A stretch of 47,614 nucleotides of DNA from Actinobacteria bacterium OK074 (GTDB lineage Bacteria; Actinomycetota; Actinomycetes; Streptomycetales; Streptomycetaceae). Where the stretch lies: positions 1 through 47,614 of the forward strand of contig LJCV01000002.1 of assembly GCA_001298575.1 (NCBI GenBank). The letters are read 5' to 3'. This document shows positions 33,353 to 42,436 of the stretch, piece by piece. The translations under genes and the position numbers were made by a program. Under the pieces are notes generated by a model that was not told the origin of the DNA, did not search any database, and saw nothing but the letters and a program-made list of their open reading frames with translations. Each line of letters opens with the position of its first letter. Position 1 is the first letter of the stretch.

Positions 33353-33871
33353 CTACCTCCTAGGCGCTGCCCCACCCGCAACGGCGAAATCCCCAAGATC
33401 GCGAAGATAGGTCAGCCCGGGCCGCCCGGAGATCCGTGTCTCGCCATCGACGACGAACCCGGTACGCGCCAACACGGTCCGGGAGGCGGCGTTGTCGAGG
33501 GTGGTGCGGGCCCGCAGCGCGACGAGCCCGTACGGCCCGGCGGCCAGCCCGCACAACTCCCGCACGGCCGAGGTCGCGAGCCCCCGACCGGCCGCCCGCT
33601 CCGCGATCCGGTACCCGAGTTCGGCACCGCCGTCCGCGACGTCCATCAGGTTGACCCGCCCCAACACGTCCCCCGCATCGCCGACGACCACATGGAAACG
33701 GCAGACCCCGGCGTCCTGTTCGGCCAGCAGGTCACGCAGCCGCTCGTCGAACTGGGCGAAGTAGTCGTCGCCCCGGTCGGAGATGGTCGCGGAGAAGTAG
33801 GCCCGGTTCTCTTCCTCGAAGGAGAGGAGCGCGGGGCCGTGTTCGAGACGGAGGGGCTGCAACTCGGGCAT
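33353..33871 (-). CDS. GNAT-family N-acetyltransferase (RimJ/RimL-like)
   Basis: 172 aa. GRVNLMDVADGGAELGYRIA and ERAAGRGLATSAVRELCGLA (the acetyl-CoA RGxGxA-type loop) followed by LRARTTLDNAASRTVLARTG are the RimJ/RimL-type pattern. It may acetylate an N-terminal amine or a small molecule. On the minus strand TACAGT lies 7 nt before the ATG with no Shine-Dalgarno, again a leaderless-type start. Confidence 0.88.
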   Translation of the reverse strand: MPELQPLRLEHGPALLSFEEENRAYFSATISDRGDDYFAQFDERLRDLLAEQDAGVCRFHVVVGDAGDVLGRVNLMDVADGGAELGYRIAERAAGRGLATSAVRELCGLAAGPYGLVALRARTTLDNAASRTVLARTGFVVDGETRISGRPGLTYLRDLGDFAVAGGAAPRR

Positions 33872-33934
33872 GGGGAGGACTGTACGAAGTTCGGGTTGCC
33901 CGACGCGACGGAGTTACGGGTACCTTCCACCTCC

Positions 33935-34184
33935 ATGAACGACACGGTGTACGTCGGCAACGCGGGCAAGGACGCGGCGCTGGACGGGGGTTGGCTGCTC
34001 GGCCACTTCAAGGGGGCGCCCGACCCTCGCCACAGCGAGGCGGGGGAGATGGGGCGAGAGCGTCGACCACTCCTGGTACGCGGAGGAGGAGTCCGTGGTG
34101 CTTACGGTTCGGTGGCCGTCGGTGCCGGGGTACGGGGTGGTCGATGAGGAGGGGGACGGGGGCGCCGAATCCTCCGCCGGGTGA
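33935..34184 (+). pseudogene. Broken cupin-like gene (deletion plus frameshift)
   Basis: The start reads MNDTVYVGNAGKDAALDGGW and LLGHFKGAPDPRHSE. As I recall it, this matches a small actinobacterial cupin family (often labelled signal peptidase I in error). After about 40 codons the frame changes; in another frame GESVDHSWYAEEESVVLTVR followed by WPSVPGYGVVDEE, the family C-terminus, runs to the TGA at 34184. The middle (by my recollection of the family, roughly 60 residues) is missing. The gene is therefore a recent remnant. Confidence 0.7.
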
Positions 34185-34252
34185 AGTCGCGGGCTCTCCT
34201 TCGGGCTTGGACGGCCCGGCCTGGTTCGCCTTCGTCGCGGGCCTCACCAGCC

Positions 34253-37200
34253 TCACTCGGGCCTGGCCGAAGGCCCCCGTACCCCCCGTCGCATCCGCGG
34301 CATCCGGATCACCACCGGCGTCGGTAGCGTCAACTCCCGTACCGCCGTGGTGGTTCGGCCCGAGCGGACGCGGTTGGTCACCGTGGCGGAGACGAGCAGG
34401 TCGAGTGTGTACTGGACCAGCACCGACTCCACCTTCGGTTTGTGCAGGGGCATCGAGCCCGACGAGTTGGCCGTCAGGTCCGTCGCGCCGCCCGCGCCGT
34501 CCGTGTTGGCCATCAGCTGGTTGAGGCGGAACTCCTCCGCGTTCAGCACACCCGCGCCGGCCAGGCCGCGGGCCGCGCGGCCGTGGTCGGTGGCGGTCTG
34601 GCCGTCGGTCTGGGTGGGGCGGGGGGCGTCCAGGTCGCTCTGGGCCACCGTCTCGAAGGTCATCTTGTCGCCCGGGCCCAGCTCCTTCGCCGCGCGCAGG
34701 CGGGCGTGGATCGAGGCCCTCAAGTCCTGGCCCTCCGCGCCCGTCGCGTGCACCGGGGGCAGGTCCGCGCCCGCTGTGGTGAGCAGCGGGAGTGCGGACG
34801 TCAGCCACTCCGTGGAGATCGCCTCCTCCAGGACGTACGCGGCCGACTGGCCCGGCGTCGCGTAACGGCCGCTTCCGCCCGCCGCCTTGACCGCCGCCTT
34901 CACCAACTCCCGTACCCTCGGCGCGCCTTGGAAGCCGTTCACCTGGGCCTCCAGCGGCAGCCGTTCGCCCGCCGCGTGCCACTGCTCGTAGCGGTCCGCG
35001 TTCGTGCGGTCCGTGTCCAGGGACGGGCCCGGCGCCGCCACGCGCTCCACGTTGTTCAGGGCCGCCAGGTCCTTCTGGAGGATGCGGAACGTCAGCCCCT
35101 TGCCCGCGCCCAGCGACGCCAGCGCCAACCGCCCCTTCGCGTTGTGGAGTTCGAGCACCGGCTCCACCAGCAGCCGCATCCGCGCCGCCTTCGCCGTACC
35201 CTCCGCCACCGTCTTCACGCCGAGCTGGGCGCGGCCCGCCGTACCGCCGCGGTGCGACTCGCTCGCGGACATGCCGAGCCCGGCCGCCCCGCCCAGACTC
35301 TTCAACTGCCCCGCCCCGCCGTCCGGTTTGCCCGAACCGGCAAGGATTCCCTCCGCCCCGCGCACCACGCTCTCGTCCCGCGTCGTGGCCTTCTGGGAGG
35401 CCGCCGAGGTGATGTACTCCAGGTCCCGGCCGTCGTCGGCCATCCCGCGGAACGTGCCCTCGCCCCGGCGGCGGACCTTGAACACCGCCCAGTACGGGGT
35501 GTTGCGGCCGTCCAGAAGTTCCACGGTCACGCCGCCGTCCATCGCGCTCGACAGCAGTCCGGCGCTGCCGTCCCGGTCCAACACCCGCAGCAACCGCTGC
35601 ACGTTGTCGTTGCGGTCCTTCAACTGCTGCCTCGGTAGCAGACCTTCGGCCAAATCCTTCCGGGCCGCCGCCCGCAGCGACGACCGCAAGCCGTCCAACA
35701 GGGGGACACAGTCCGGCATTTCCTCGATCATGCCGAAGCCGAGGGGGGTGGAGGTGGGGAGTGTCGGGCTCGGGCGGGTCTCGGGGGAACTGGCGGGGGC
35801 CGACTCCACGCCCTCCGCCACCGGCTCCCGTGTCGACTCCCTTGCCGATTCCGGCAGTTCGAAGCCCCGCCCCAGCGCCCCCGACCGCCGCGCCGCCCGC
35901 AGCTGCTCCGCCGTCAGCCACACCGCCGCCGTCGCGGGGATGGTCCGGGCGCGCTTCTCCACGTAGGGGCCGCCCTTGAACGGGCCCCGGTCCGCCTCCA
36001 CTTCGGCGACCATGCCGACGACGAGGTCGCAGTGGACCAGGTACAGCGGCTTCTTCTTCGGGGTGTGGGCGTTGCGTTCGACCGTGCCGGAGAGGCTGAA
36101 CGCCGTTGCCCCGCCCCGGGTTTTACTGCGGCTGCCCGCGCCGCCCTGGCCCGTGCGCCACTCGGGGCCCTGCTCCGCGAACGTCGCGCCGCCCTGCACG
36201 GTGGTCGTCGTGCCGCTGCCCTCCTGCCCGGTCGCCTGGTGGCCGCCGAGCACGAACGTCTCCGTGCCGGGGGCGCCCGCGCCCGCTCGACTCTCGTGCA
36301 CGAAACGGGGGTTGGAGAGGGTCAACCGCGTGCCCACCGCCCCGTTGAGCGCGGCCAGGCGGCGCTGGTAGCGCAGGTTCTTCACCACCCAGCCCGCCGA
36401 CGACGCCTGCCGCAGCGCCGCCGTGATCGCCTTGGGGCTGAACCGTTCCTCGATCGCCAGCCGTGGCGCGAGCCCCTCCGTCTCCAGTGCCGGGTCGCGT
36501 CGGACGCCGTCGCTGCGGGCCGCGGCCCGGGACAGCAGCTCGAAGGCCAGGTCCCGGACGGCCTGCCCGTCGCCGACCGACTCCACCAACTGCCAGTCCT
36601 TCAGGGCCCGTCTGACCGTCCTCGACGGGACGAGCGTCGCCAGGTCGCCGATGCCCTCCGCCTTGAACTCCCGTGGGAAGTCCGGCCGTTGGGCTTTGCG
36701 GGTGGCCGTGGACTGGTCCAGGGCCGCCTTCTCCTCCTCGTCCAGCGTGAACTCCGTCGGCGTCATCAGCCGTACGTCCTGTTCGTCCACGGCGAGTTGG
36801 TCGATCCGCTGCGGCTGTGGCGCGTGCCGGCCGGGGGCGCCGGGCGTCACCGCGCGGGCGAACTTCCGTGGCCGCGTGGTCATCGTGACCTCCACGCCCA
36901 GCCCCAGCGCCGCGCCGAACACGGCCGCCTCCTGGGCGCCGTTGGTCAGGACGTCCGTGCGGGTGGTGGGGCCGGCCTGGCCGCGCCGCGTCGTCGAGCG
37001 GAGCTTCTCGTAGCGGGCCGTGCCGGTCAGCACGCCCGGGACCAGCCGCGCCTGCGCCAGCGCCGTCCCGCCGATCGCGCGCGAACTGCTGCGCCCGCTC
37101 TGCGCGTTGGAGGCGACACCGGAGTGGCTGCGGACCATCCAGTCCTTGACGTCGCCCTCGTAGCCCGTCTCGCGCAGTGCGCCCGTGATCCGCACCTGGA

Positions 37201-39352
37201 CGTCGTGCGCGTGCATCCGGGACTTGCGGCGCAGCCGGGCGCGGATGCCGGTGGACAGCAACTGCTCCTTGTTCACCCGGAGGTTGGTCTCCGAGACTGC
37301 GGCCATCAGCTCGCGGTAGTTGCGCCGCTGGTTCTCCTGCTCCTCGTCGGTCGTGAACGGCGCGGGCGCGTCCGCACCGAACGCGGGCAGGTAACCGGCC
37401 AGCCGGGAATCGGTCGCGAACAGCCGCAGCACGGCGTCCACCAGCGGGCCGGTGTCGACCTGGGTCAGGGTCACGCTGTTGCCCATCGCCCCGAACGGCA
37501 ACCGCCGCTCGACGTCCTCCAACTCCTCGTCCACAGCGGCCGTTTGGCTCCCAGAAGCGGTCTCAGCACCCTCCGGGACAGCCCGCTTCCTCTTCCGCTT
37601 CGGCTTGCTGATGAACTCGGTCGCCGTCACGCCGTCCGGCAGCGGCAGCCCCAACTGGCCCGCCTCGTCGGCCCGGAGACTGATCCACACCTCCATGTCG
37701 TGCGTGGCGACCCGCCGTTGGGGGTTCAGCACCATCGCGCCCGTACGACGGCCCGTCCCCTCCACCGTGAACCGCACGGTCCCCCGGTACAGCACCTTCT
37801 CGCCGCGCACCTCGGCGCCCTGCCGGGCGGACACCGTCTGCTCGTTCACCGAGTGCCGGGCCTGGCGGGCGCCGACCAGCGGCATGACGGTGCCGCGCAC
37901 GGCGGCGGCGTTCGCGAGCGCGCCCACGCCGACGGCCGCGCTCGCCCCGCCCAGCGCCGCGCGCCCCTTGCCCGCGCCGTCGCTCGCCGTGTGCTGAACC
38001 TGTCCGTGGGTGCGCAGTTGGGTCTTGCCGATGGACCAGCCGGGCGCGAGGTGCGTGACCGCGGCGCGCATGCGGTACGAGCCCGCGAGGCCGTCCTTGC
38101 CGGACAGGTCCTCGCCGACGACGCCGTCGCGCAGCAGCCGGGGCAGGTCCTCCAGGACGGTCGTGGTCGAGGTCGCCTCGTACAGCCGGGCCCGGCCGCG
38201 CGGCCCGAGCGCGGTCGCGGACGGCAGCAGCACGGACGCGACGGCGTCGAAGAGTCCGCTGCCGCCCTGCGCGGGCGAGGCGGTGTCGTGCACGGCGACC
38301 GGCGCGAAGGAGTCGGCGAGCGAGAGTTGCCGGGCGCGCTCGGCCGCCGTGGCCGGATCCGCGTGCAGGGGCGCCGGATCGGGCCGCGCCCCGGCGGTCC
38401 TGGCGGGCACGAGATGCTCGGTCGGCACCCGCTGCGTGAGCGTGCCGTCCCCGCTCAACTCCCGGTCCCGCGCGCCCCGTTGCCTGACCTCGACGACGAA
38501 CCGCACGTGCCGCAGCGCCTCCACCGACCCCTTGTCGCTGCGCAGCACCCGCGGTTCGGCCACGTTCTTCTGCCGCCGCGACTCCCGCGAGGACTGCCAC
38601 GGCTGCACGTTGCCCTGCGCCGCGCCGCCCACCCACAGCCCGGGCGCGACGGGCGCCAGCGCGAAGGCGGCCCCGCCCGCGCCCTTGCTCGACGTGTTCC
38701 CGGCCGAAGTACCCACCGCCGTCGCGGTGTTGTGCTGCACGTCGACCTTGGTGTCCTTGCCCTCGGGGTCGGTGGTCTCGGGCTCGATGAACACGGGTGG
38801 GTGGTCGGCGGGGCCGCGGGTGATGCGTACGGTGACGTCAAAAGTCCCGCGGGCGTTCCCTTGGGTGCGCCCCTGGACGGCGAAGGCGCGCCCCTGTCCG
38901 TAGAACGACTCGGGGCGGCCCGCGAGTTCGGCGACGATCCGGACGACCTCGCCGTCGTCGCTCCCGTCGGCCGCGCCCACGAGGGCGGCCAGCCGCCGCC
39001 CCACGGCCGCGTGCCCGCGCACCCCGTACGCCGTGGACAGGCCGCCCGACTCCAGGTCCAACAGGTAGGGCGGCAGGGCGAATTCACGCTCTTCGGTGAG
39101 ACCGCCGAGCGCGGGGGTGAACTTGGCGCCCCGCCCCCGGGCGCCGGTGCCCCGCTGCCCGCCGAGCGCCAGCGTGGTGGCCGCGTTGCCCGCGGTCCGC
39201 TGGAGACCGGCGAGCGAACGGTCCGAACTCCCGCTCCCGACAAGGGGGTTGAGGGAGGGAACCGTGGCTGGGGCCTTCCCCTTACGGTCGCCGGCCACCG
39301 TGTCCGCCGCCGCGTTCCCCGCCTGCCGCCCAGCCTGCCGCTCTGTCCGCAC
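34253..39352 (-). CDS. Giant (about 1700 aa) repetitive protein with the CIS-type AGN motif
   Basis: The frame is open for 1699 codons from GTG 39352 (ATG 39430 is the longer alternative). Near the N-terminus SLAGLQRTAGNAATTLALG is the same motif as in the two DUF4157 proteins. The rest has no domain that I recognise. It shows repeated Gly/Ser-rich turns (for example TSAGNTSSKGAGGAAFALA, SNAQSGRSSSRAIGGTALAQ, GGAGSRSKTRGGATAFSLSG), each followed within about 50-80 residues by VxVxI-type beta strands (VQVRITGAL, MEVWISLR). It looks like five or so copies of a long beta module. There is no signal peptide or membrane helix. It could be an orphan CIS cargo or a CIS-associated structural protein. 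Confidence 0.75.
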   Translation of the reverse strand: MRTERQAGRQAGNAAADTVAGDRKGKAPATVPSLNPLVGSGSSDRSLAGLQRTAGNAATTLALGGQRGTGARGRGAKFTPALGGLTEEREFALPPYLLDLESGGLSTAYGVRGHAAVGRRLAALVGAADGSDDGEVVRIVAELAGRPESFYGQGRAFAVQGRTQGNARGTFDVTVRITRGPADHPPVFIEPETTDPEGKDTKVDVQHNTATAVGTSAGNTSSKGAGGAAFALAPVAPGLWVGGAAQGNVQPWQSSRESRRQKNVAEPRVLRSDKGSVEALRHVRFVVEVRQRGARDRELSGDGTLTQRVPTEHLVPARTAGARPDPAPLHADPATAAERARQLSLADSFAPVAVHDTASPAQGGSGLFDAVASVLLPSATALGPRGRARLYEATSTTTVLEDLPRLLRDGVVGEDLSGKDGLAGSYRMRAAVTHLAPGWSIGKTQLRTHGQVQHTASDGAGKGRAALGGASAAVGVGALANAAAVRGTVMPLVGARQARHSVNEQTVSARQGAEVRGEKVLYRGTVRFTVEGTGRRTGAMVLNPQRRVATHDMEVWISLRADEAGQLGLPLPDGVTATEFISKPKRKRKRAVPEGAETASGSQTAAVDEELEDVERRLPFGAMGNSVTLTQVDTGPLVDAVLRLFATDSRLAGYLPAFGADAPAPFTTDEEQENQRRNYRELMAAVSETNLRVNKEQLLSTGIRARLRRKSRMHAHDVQVRITGALRETGYEGDVKDWMVRSHSGVASNAQSGRSSSRAIGGTALAQARLVPGVLTGTARYEKLRSTTRRGQAGPTTRTDVLTNGAQEAAVFGAALGLGVEVTMTTRPRKFARAVTPGAPGRHAPQPQRIDQLAVDEQDVRLMTPTEFTLDEEEKAALDQSTATRKAQRPDFPREFKAEGIGDLATLVPSRTVRRALKDWQLVESVGDGQAVRDLAFELLSRAAARSDGVRRDPALETEGLAPRLAIEERFSPKAITAALRQASSAGWVVKNLRYQRRLAALNGAVGTRLTLSNPRFVHESRAGAGAPGTETFVLGGHQATGQEGSGTTTTVQGGATFAEQGPEWRTGQGGAGSRSKTRGGATAFSLSGTVERNAHTPKKKPLYLVHCDLVVGMVAEVEADRGPFKGGPYVEKRARTIPATAAVWLTAEQLRAARRSGALGRGFELPESARESTREPVAEGVESAPASSPETRPSPTLPTSTPLGFGMIEEMPDCVPLLDGLRSSLRAAARKDLAEGLLPRQQLKDRNDNVQRLLRVLDRDGSAGLLSSAMDGGVTVELLDGRNTPYWAVFKVRRRGEGTFRGMADDGRDLEYITSAASQKATTRDESVVRGAEGILAGSGKPDGGAGQLKSLGGAAGLGMSASESHRGGTAGRAQLGVKTVAEGTAKAARMRLLVEPVLELHNAKGRLALASLGAGKGLTFRILQKDLAALNNVERVAAPGPSLDTDRTNADRYEQWHAAGERLPLEAQVNGFQGAPRVRELVKAAVKAAGGSGRYATPGQSAAYVLEEAISTEWLTSALPLLTTAGADLPPVHATGAEGQDLRASIHARLRAAKELGPGDKMTFETVAQSDLDAPRPTQTDGQTATDHGRAARGLAGAGVLNAEEFRLNQLMANTDGAGGATDLTANSSGSMPLHKPKVESVLVQYTLDLLVSATVTNRVRSGRTTTAVRELTLPTPVVIRMPRMRRGVRGPSARPE

Positions 39353-39505
39353 GACGGGGACGCTAGTGACCGAACACCCCGGAAACAGGCCCCGCACGCG
39401 AACCCGGGAAGATCGACGTCCGGGGCACATCGGCGGGCCAACCCCCGTACATGTGCGGGTTACTTGGGGCCTCGGCGCGCCCCCATGACCGTAGCGCCGG
39501 ATGCA

Positions 39506-39577
39506 GGACAGCCCGCATGACAGGCCGCACGACAGGCCACAGGACAGCCCGCACGACAGGCCGCGGGACAGCCCGCA
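39506..39577. repeat. Six 12-bp tandem repeats
   Basis: Units of the SGACAGSCCGCA type in the gap between the giant gene and the 51-aa membrane gene, 10 nt beyond the latter's stop. Confidence 0.7.
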
Positions 39578-39587
39578 CAGCGACCCG

Positions 39588-39743
39588 TCAGCTGAACACC
39601 GCGCACAGCACGATCAGCAGCCCCAGGATGGCCCACGTCTCCCACCGTAGGATGCCTCTGACGAACGTCACCAGGTCGAAGGAGTCTCCGCTGTGGCGCG
39701 ACGGCTCGGGGGACGACGTGTCGTCGTGGTGGTGGTCGCTCAT
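39588..39743 (-). CDS. 51-aa single-pass membrane protein
   Basis: MSDHHHDDTSSPEPSRHSGD is a polar, His/Asp-rich head. FVRGILRWETW and a hydrophobic AILGLLIVLCAVF follow as a membrane segment at the C-terminus. No family is recognised. No clear Shine-Dalgarno precedes the ATG, so a longer start is possible. It is divergent from the polyprenyl synthase gene. Confidence 0.45.
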   Translation of the reverse strand: MSDHHHDDTSSPEPSRHSGDSFDLVTFVRGILRWETWAILGLLIVLCAVFS

Positions 39744-39799
39744 GTGTTCAGTATGGGCGATGTAAGGAGCCGGTTCCGTCTCCTTCGTGTCACCGCTTT

Positions 39800-41083
39800 G
39801 TGAGCATCCGCCACCCGGGTCGCGTCCGGGCACGTAGACCAACTAGAGCCCCGAGAGCGCATATTGGCCCATTCATCGAGCCGTTCATAGACGCATTCGT
39901 CGAGCCGTTCGTCGACCCGTTCATAGCCCGCGTCGAACTCGGTGACCGGCGGGGCCGCCGCCTCGTTGAGCGGTTCGTGCTGATCACCCACGACCACGGG
40001 GCCCGCCCCGCCCTGCTGCACGAACTCGAAGCCGCGGTCGCCGCCGGGGCCGCCGAACTGGCCGCGCTGCACCGGCACGCGCTGCTGCCGCCGGGCAAGT
40101 TGCTGCGTCCGCTGCTGGTGGTGGAGTCGGCGCTGGCGGTCGGCGGCCGGACGGCGGCCGATGCCGTGCTGCCCGCCGCCGCCGCGCTCGAACTCCTGCA
40201 CACCGGCAGCCTGGTGCACGACGACATCATCGACGGCGACACCGAGCGGCGCGGCCGGGCCGCCGTCCACCAGCGCTTCGGCCTGCACCGGGCGGTGCTC
40301 GGCGGCGACGCGCTGCTCTTCCAGCCGTTCGAACTGCTGACCGCGTGCGCGGAACGGGGCGTGCCCGCCGACCGGATCGTGCGCGCGTGCCAGGTGTTGG
40401 CGCGGGCCGGCCTGGAACTGTGCCGGGGCGCCGCCCTCGAACTCGACCAGGCGGGCACCCCCTGGCTGCCGGTGCGCGCGTACCTGCGCATGGCGGGCCT
40501 GAAGACCTCCCCGCTGCTCAGCGGCGCCTGCGCCGTCGGCGCGATCCTCGCGGGCGCGTCCTCGTCCAGCACCGACGCCCTCGCCCGCTACGGCCACGCC
40601 CTCGGCCTCGCCTTCCAGGCCCGCGACGACCTCCTCCCCTACGACACCCCGCCCCACGCACCGGGCAAACCGGCCGACAGCGACCTCGCCAACGGGCGCC
40701 CGACCCTCCCGGTCCTGCTCGCGTACGAACGGGCGGACGTGGCGGATCGTTTGCTCATCGAGGAGCTGCTGACGGGATCGGGAACGGGAACGGCATCGGC
40801 ATCGGCATCGGCAGCCTCGGGAACGGGATCGGCAACCTCAGTGGTTGCGGCGGCGGACGACCGCGGAGCCACCACCTCCCACGCCCGTACGCTCATGGCC
40901 GGCGTACTGCGCCGCACCGGAGCCGTAGCCGCCGTATACGCCCTGGTCGACGAGCAGGTGGACCACTGCCTGCGGGCCCTCGACGCCCTCGCCCCCGGCC
41001 CCGGCACCGCCCACTTGGCCGCACTCGCGGAAACGGTCCGCCACCGCCCGACGGCCACGCTGCCCGAGCCGGTGACCACGTGA
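39800..41083 (+). CDS. Polyprenyl diphosphate synthase family protein
   Basis: Up to 427 aa. The first Asp-rich motif is LVHDDIIDGDTERRGR (about 139-150), and PPGKLLRPLLVVESAL is the usual substrate-binding start. The second motif is FQARDDLLPYD followed by SDLANGRPTLPVLLA. It would condense isopentenyl diphosphate into a C15-C25 or longer prenyl chain. The N-terminal repeat (IEPFIDAFVEPFVDPFI) comes from a DNA repeat and is unlike the family, so the true start may be GTG 39977. It is coupled by GTGA to the UbiA gene. Confidence 0.85.
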   Translation: MSIRHPGRVRARRPTRAPRAHIGPFIEPFIDAFVEPFVDPFIARVELGDRRGRRLVERFVLITHDHGARPALLHELEAAVAAGAAELAALHRHALLPPGKLLRPLLVVESALAVGGRTAADAVLPAAAALELLHTGSLVHDDIIDGDTERRGRAAVHQRFGLHRAVLGGDALLFQPFELLTACAERGVPADRIVRACQVLARAGLELCRGAALELDQAGTPWLPVRAYLRMAGLKTSPLLSGACAVGAILAGASSSSTDALARYGHALGLAFQARDDLLPYDTPPHAPGKPADSDLANGRPTLPVLLAYERADVADRLLIEELLTGSGTGTASASASAASGTGSATSVVAAADDRGATTSHARTLMAGVLRRTGAVAAVYALVDEQVDHCLRALDALAPGPGTAHLAALAETVRHRPTATLPEPVTT

Positions 41084-42159
41084 CGACAGCGGAGGGAGGG
41101 GAGTTGGGCGAGAGGTCCGGGGGCGAGGGGGACGTCGAGACCGAGCAGCAGCCGGGAGCCGTCCCCGTCCAACGCGGCCCCGAACCAGCTCTCACCTCAG
41201 AACTCCCTATCCCCACCCCCCTGTTGCGTCACCGACTGGCCGCGCACGCGGAGACCCTGCGCCCGTACGACCTCGTCACCGTCCCCCTGGTCGCCGGGCT
41301 GGGGGCCGTGCTCGCCGGGCCGGGCGGGGGCGTGGTGCCGGACCGCGTGGTGCCGGCGATGGTGAACTCGCTGGTCGCGTGGAGCGCGGGGCTGTACGCG
41401 GCGGACTACCTCACCCGCCACGACGACATCGTCACCAAGCCGCACCGCCCCATCCCCTCCGGGCGGCTGCCGGGAACCCATGCGCGGAACCTGGCGGTGC
41501 TCGGCACGGTCGCCACCGTCGTCGTGACCGCCGCGGTCAACTGGCACGGGCTGCTCTTCATCGCCGCGGCCGTCCTCGCGCAGGCCGCGTACGCGCGCAG
41601 GCTCAAGGACGCCGGGCTGTGGGGCGACCTCGCGATCGGGCTGTCCGCCTGGACCTTCGCCCTGCTGACCGCCGCCACCTTCACCGCCCCCTGGCCCCCG
41701 CCCGCCACCTGGCCGCCCGCCCTCGCGCTCGGCCTCCAGGGCACGTTCAGCAACACCCTGCTGGCCCTCGGCGACCTCGAAACCGACCGCGCGGTCGGCT
41801 GCCGCACCCTCCCCGTACGGGTCGGCCCGCGCCGCACCGTCGCCACGATGACGGCCTGCGCGGCCCTCGCCTACGCCCTCGCCGCGCTCACCCCCGGCAT
41901 CACGGGCCACCCGCCGACGACGCTGTACGTCACCCTCCTCACCACGGCCGTCCTGCTCGCCGCGACCTGCCTCCTCCTCGCCCGCACCGCACCGCACGGC
42001 CTCGCCCGCGCCACCGAACTCCACCTCTACGAACGCGTCGCCCTGCCCGGCGCACTCCTCGCCCTGGCCGACGGCACCCCCCTCGCGCTCACCCTCACGC
42101 TCACCGTGGCCCCGGCCTGCGTCCTGGCCCTCACACCGCGCGCGATGCTGCGGGACTGA
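41080..42159 (+). CDS. UbiA-family prenyltransferase or cyclase
   Basis: 359 aa from a GTG overlapping the upstream stop. Two UbiA motifs are present: YAADYLTRHDDIVTKPHRPI followed by PSGRLPG, and LLALGDLETDRAVGCRTLPV. About eight hydrophobic segments mark an integral membrane enzyme. Together with the coupled polyprenyl synthase it would attach or cyclise a prenyl chain. The acceptor is unknown. The first 35 residues are polar and not conserved. Confidence 0.87.
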   Translation: MTTAEGGELGERSGGEGDVETEQQPGAVPVQRGPEPALTSELPIPTPLLRHRLAAHAETLRPYDLVTVPLVAGLGAVLAGPGGGVVPDRVVPAMVNSLVAWSAGLYAADYLTRHDDIVTKPHRPIPSGRLPGTHARNLAVLGTVATVVVTAAVNWHGLLFIAAAVLAQAAYARRLKDAGLWGDLAIGLSAWTFALLTAATFTAPWPPPATWPPALALGLQGTFSNTLLALGDLETDRAVGCRTLPVRVGPRRTVATMTACAALAYALAALTPGITGHPPTTLYVTLLTTAVLLAATCLLLARTAPHGLARATELHLYERVALPGALLALADGTPLALTLTLTVAPACVLALTPRAMLRD

Positions 42160-42175
42160 GCGGGGGCCTATGTAT

Positions 42176-42251
42176 GGGGGTTTGGCACGGGGGCTCAAGC
42201 GCGGGGGTTTGGCACGGAGGCTCAAGCGCGGGGGCTTGGCACGGGGGGCTT
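42176..42251. repeat. 27-bp tandem repeat, 2.8 copies
   Basis: Units start GGGGGTTTGGCACGGRGG and end CTCAAGCGC. They begin 16 nt after the UbiA stop. Confidence 0.8.
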
Positions 42252-42331
42252 CTGTCGGTCAGCCCAGCGGGACCGTGACAGGGCGTCCGTCCGGGGGGGG
42301 ATCCGCCGGCGTGTGGATCCGCCGCCGAATG

Positions 42332-42384
42332 GACCGGCGGCAGGTGCGACCGGCAGCAGGTGCGACCGGCGGCAGGTGCGACCG
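42332..42384. repeat. 16-bp tandem repeat, 3.3 copies
   Basis: GACCGGCGGCAGGTGC units in the convergent gap between the UbiA and PPOX genes. The rest of that 277-nt gap holds no gene that I can see. Confidence 0.8.
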
Positions 42385-42436
42385 CATCCCCCGATCCCAG
42401 AAAAGCTCCGAGCACCCCCGAACTCCCCCGGAACAC

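Noticed and set aside
36032..39520. Plus-strand reading frame of over 1100 codons opposite the giant gene
   Set aside because: Its composition (Arg, His, Gly, Pro rich) is that of an antisense shadow. The minus frame has beta-strand patterns and the AGN motif.
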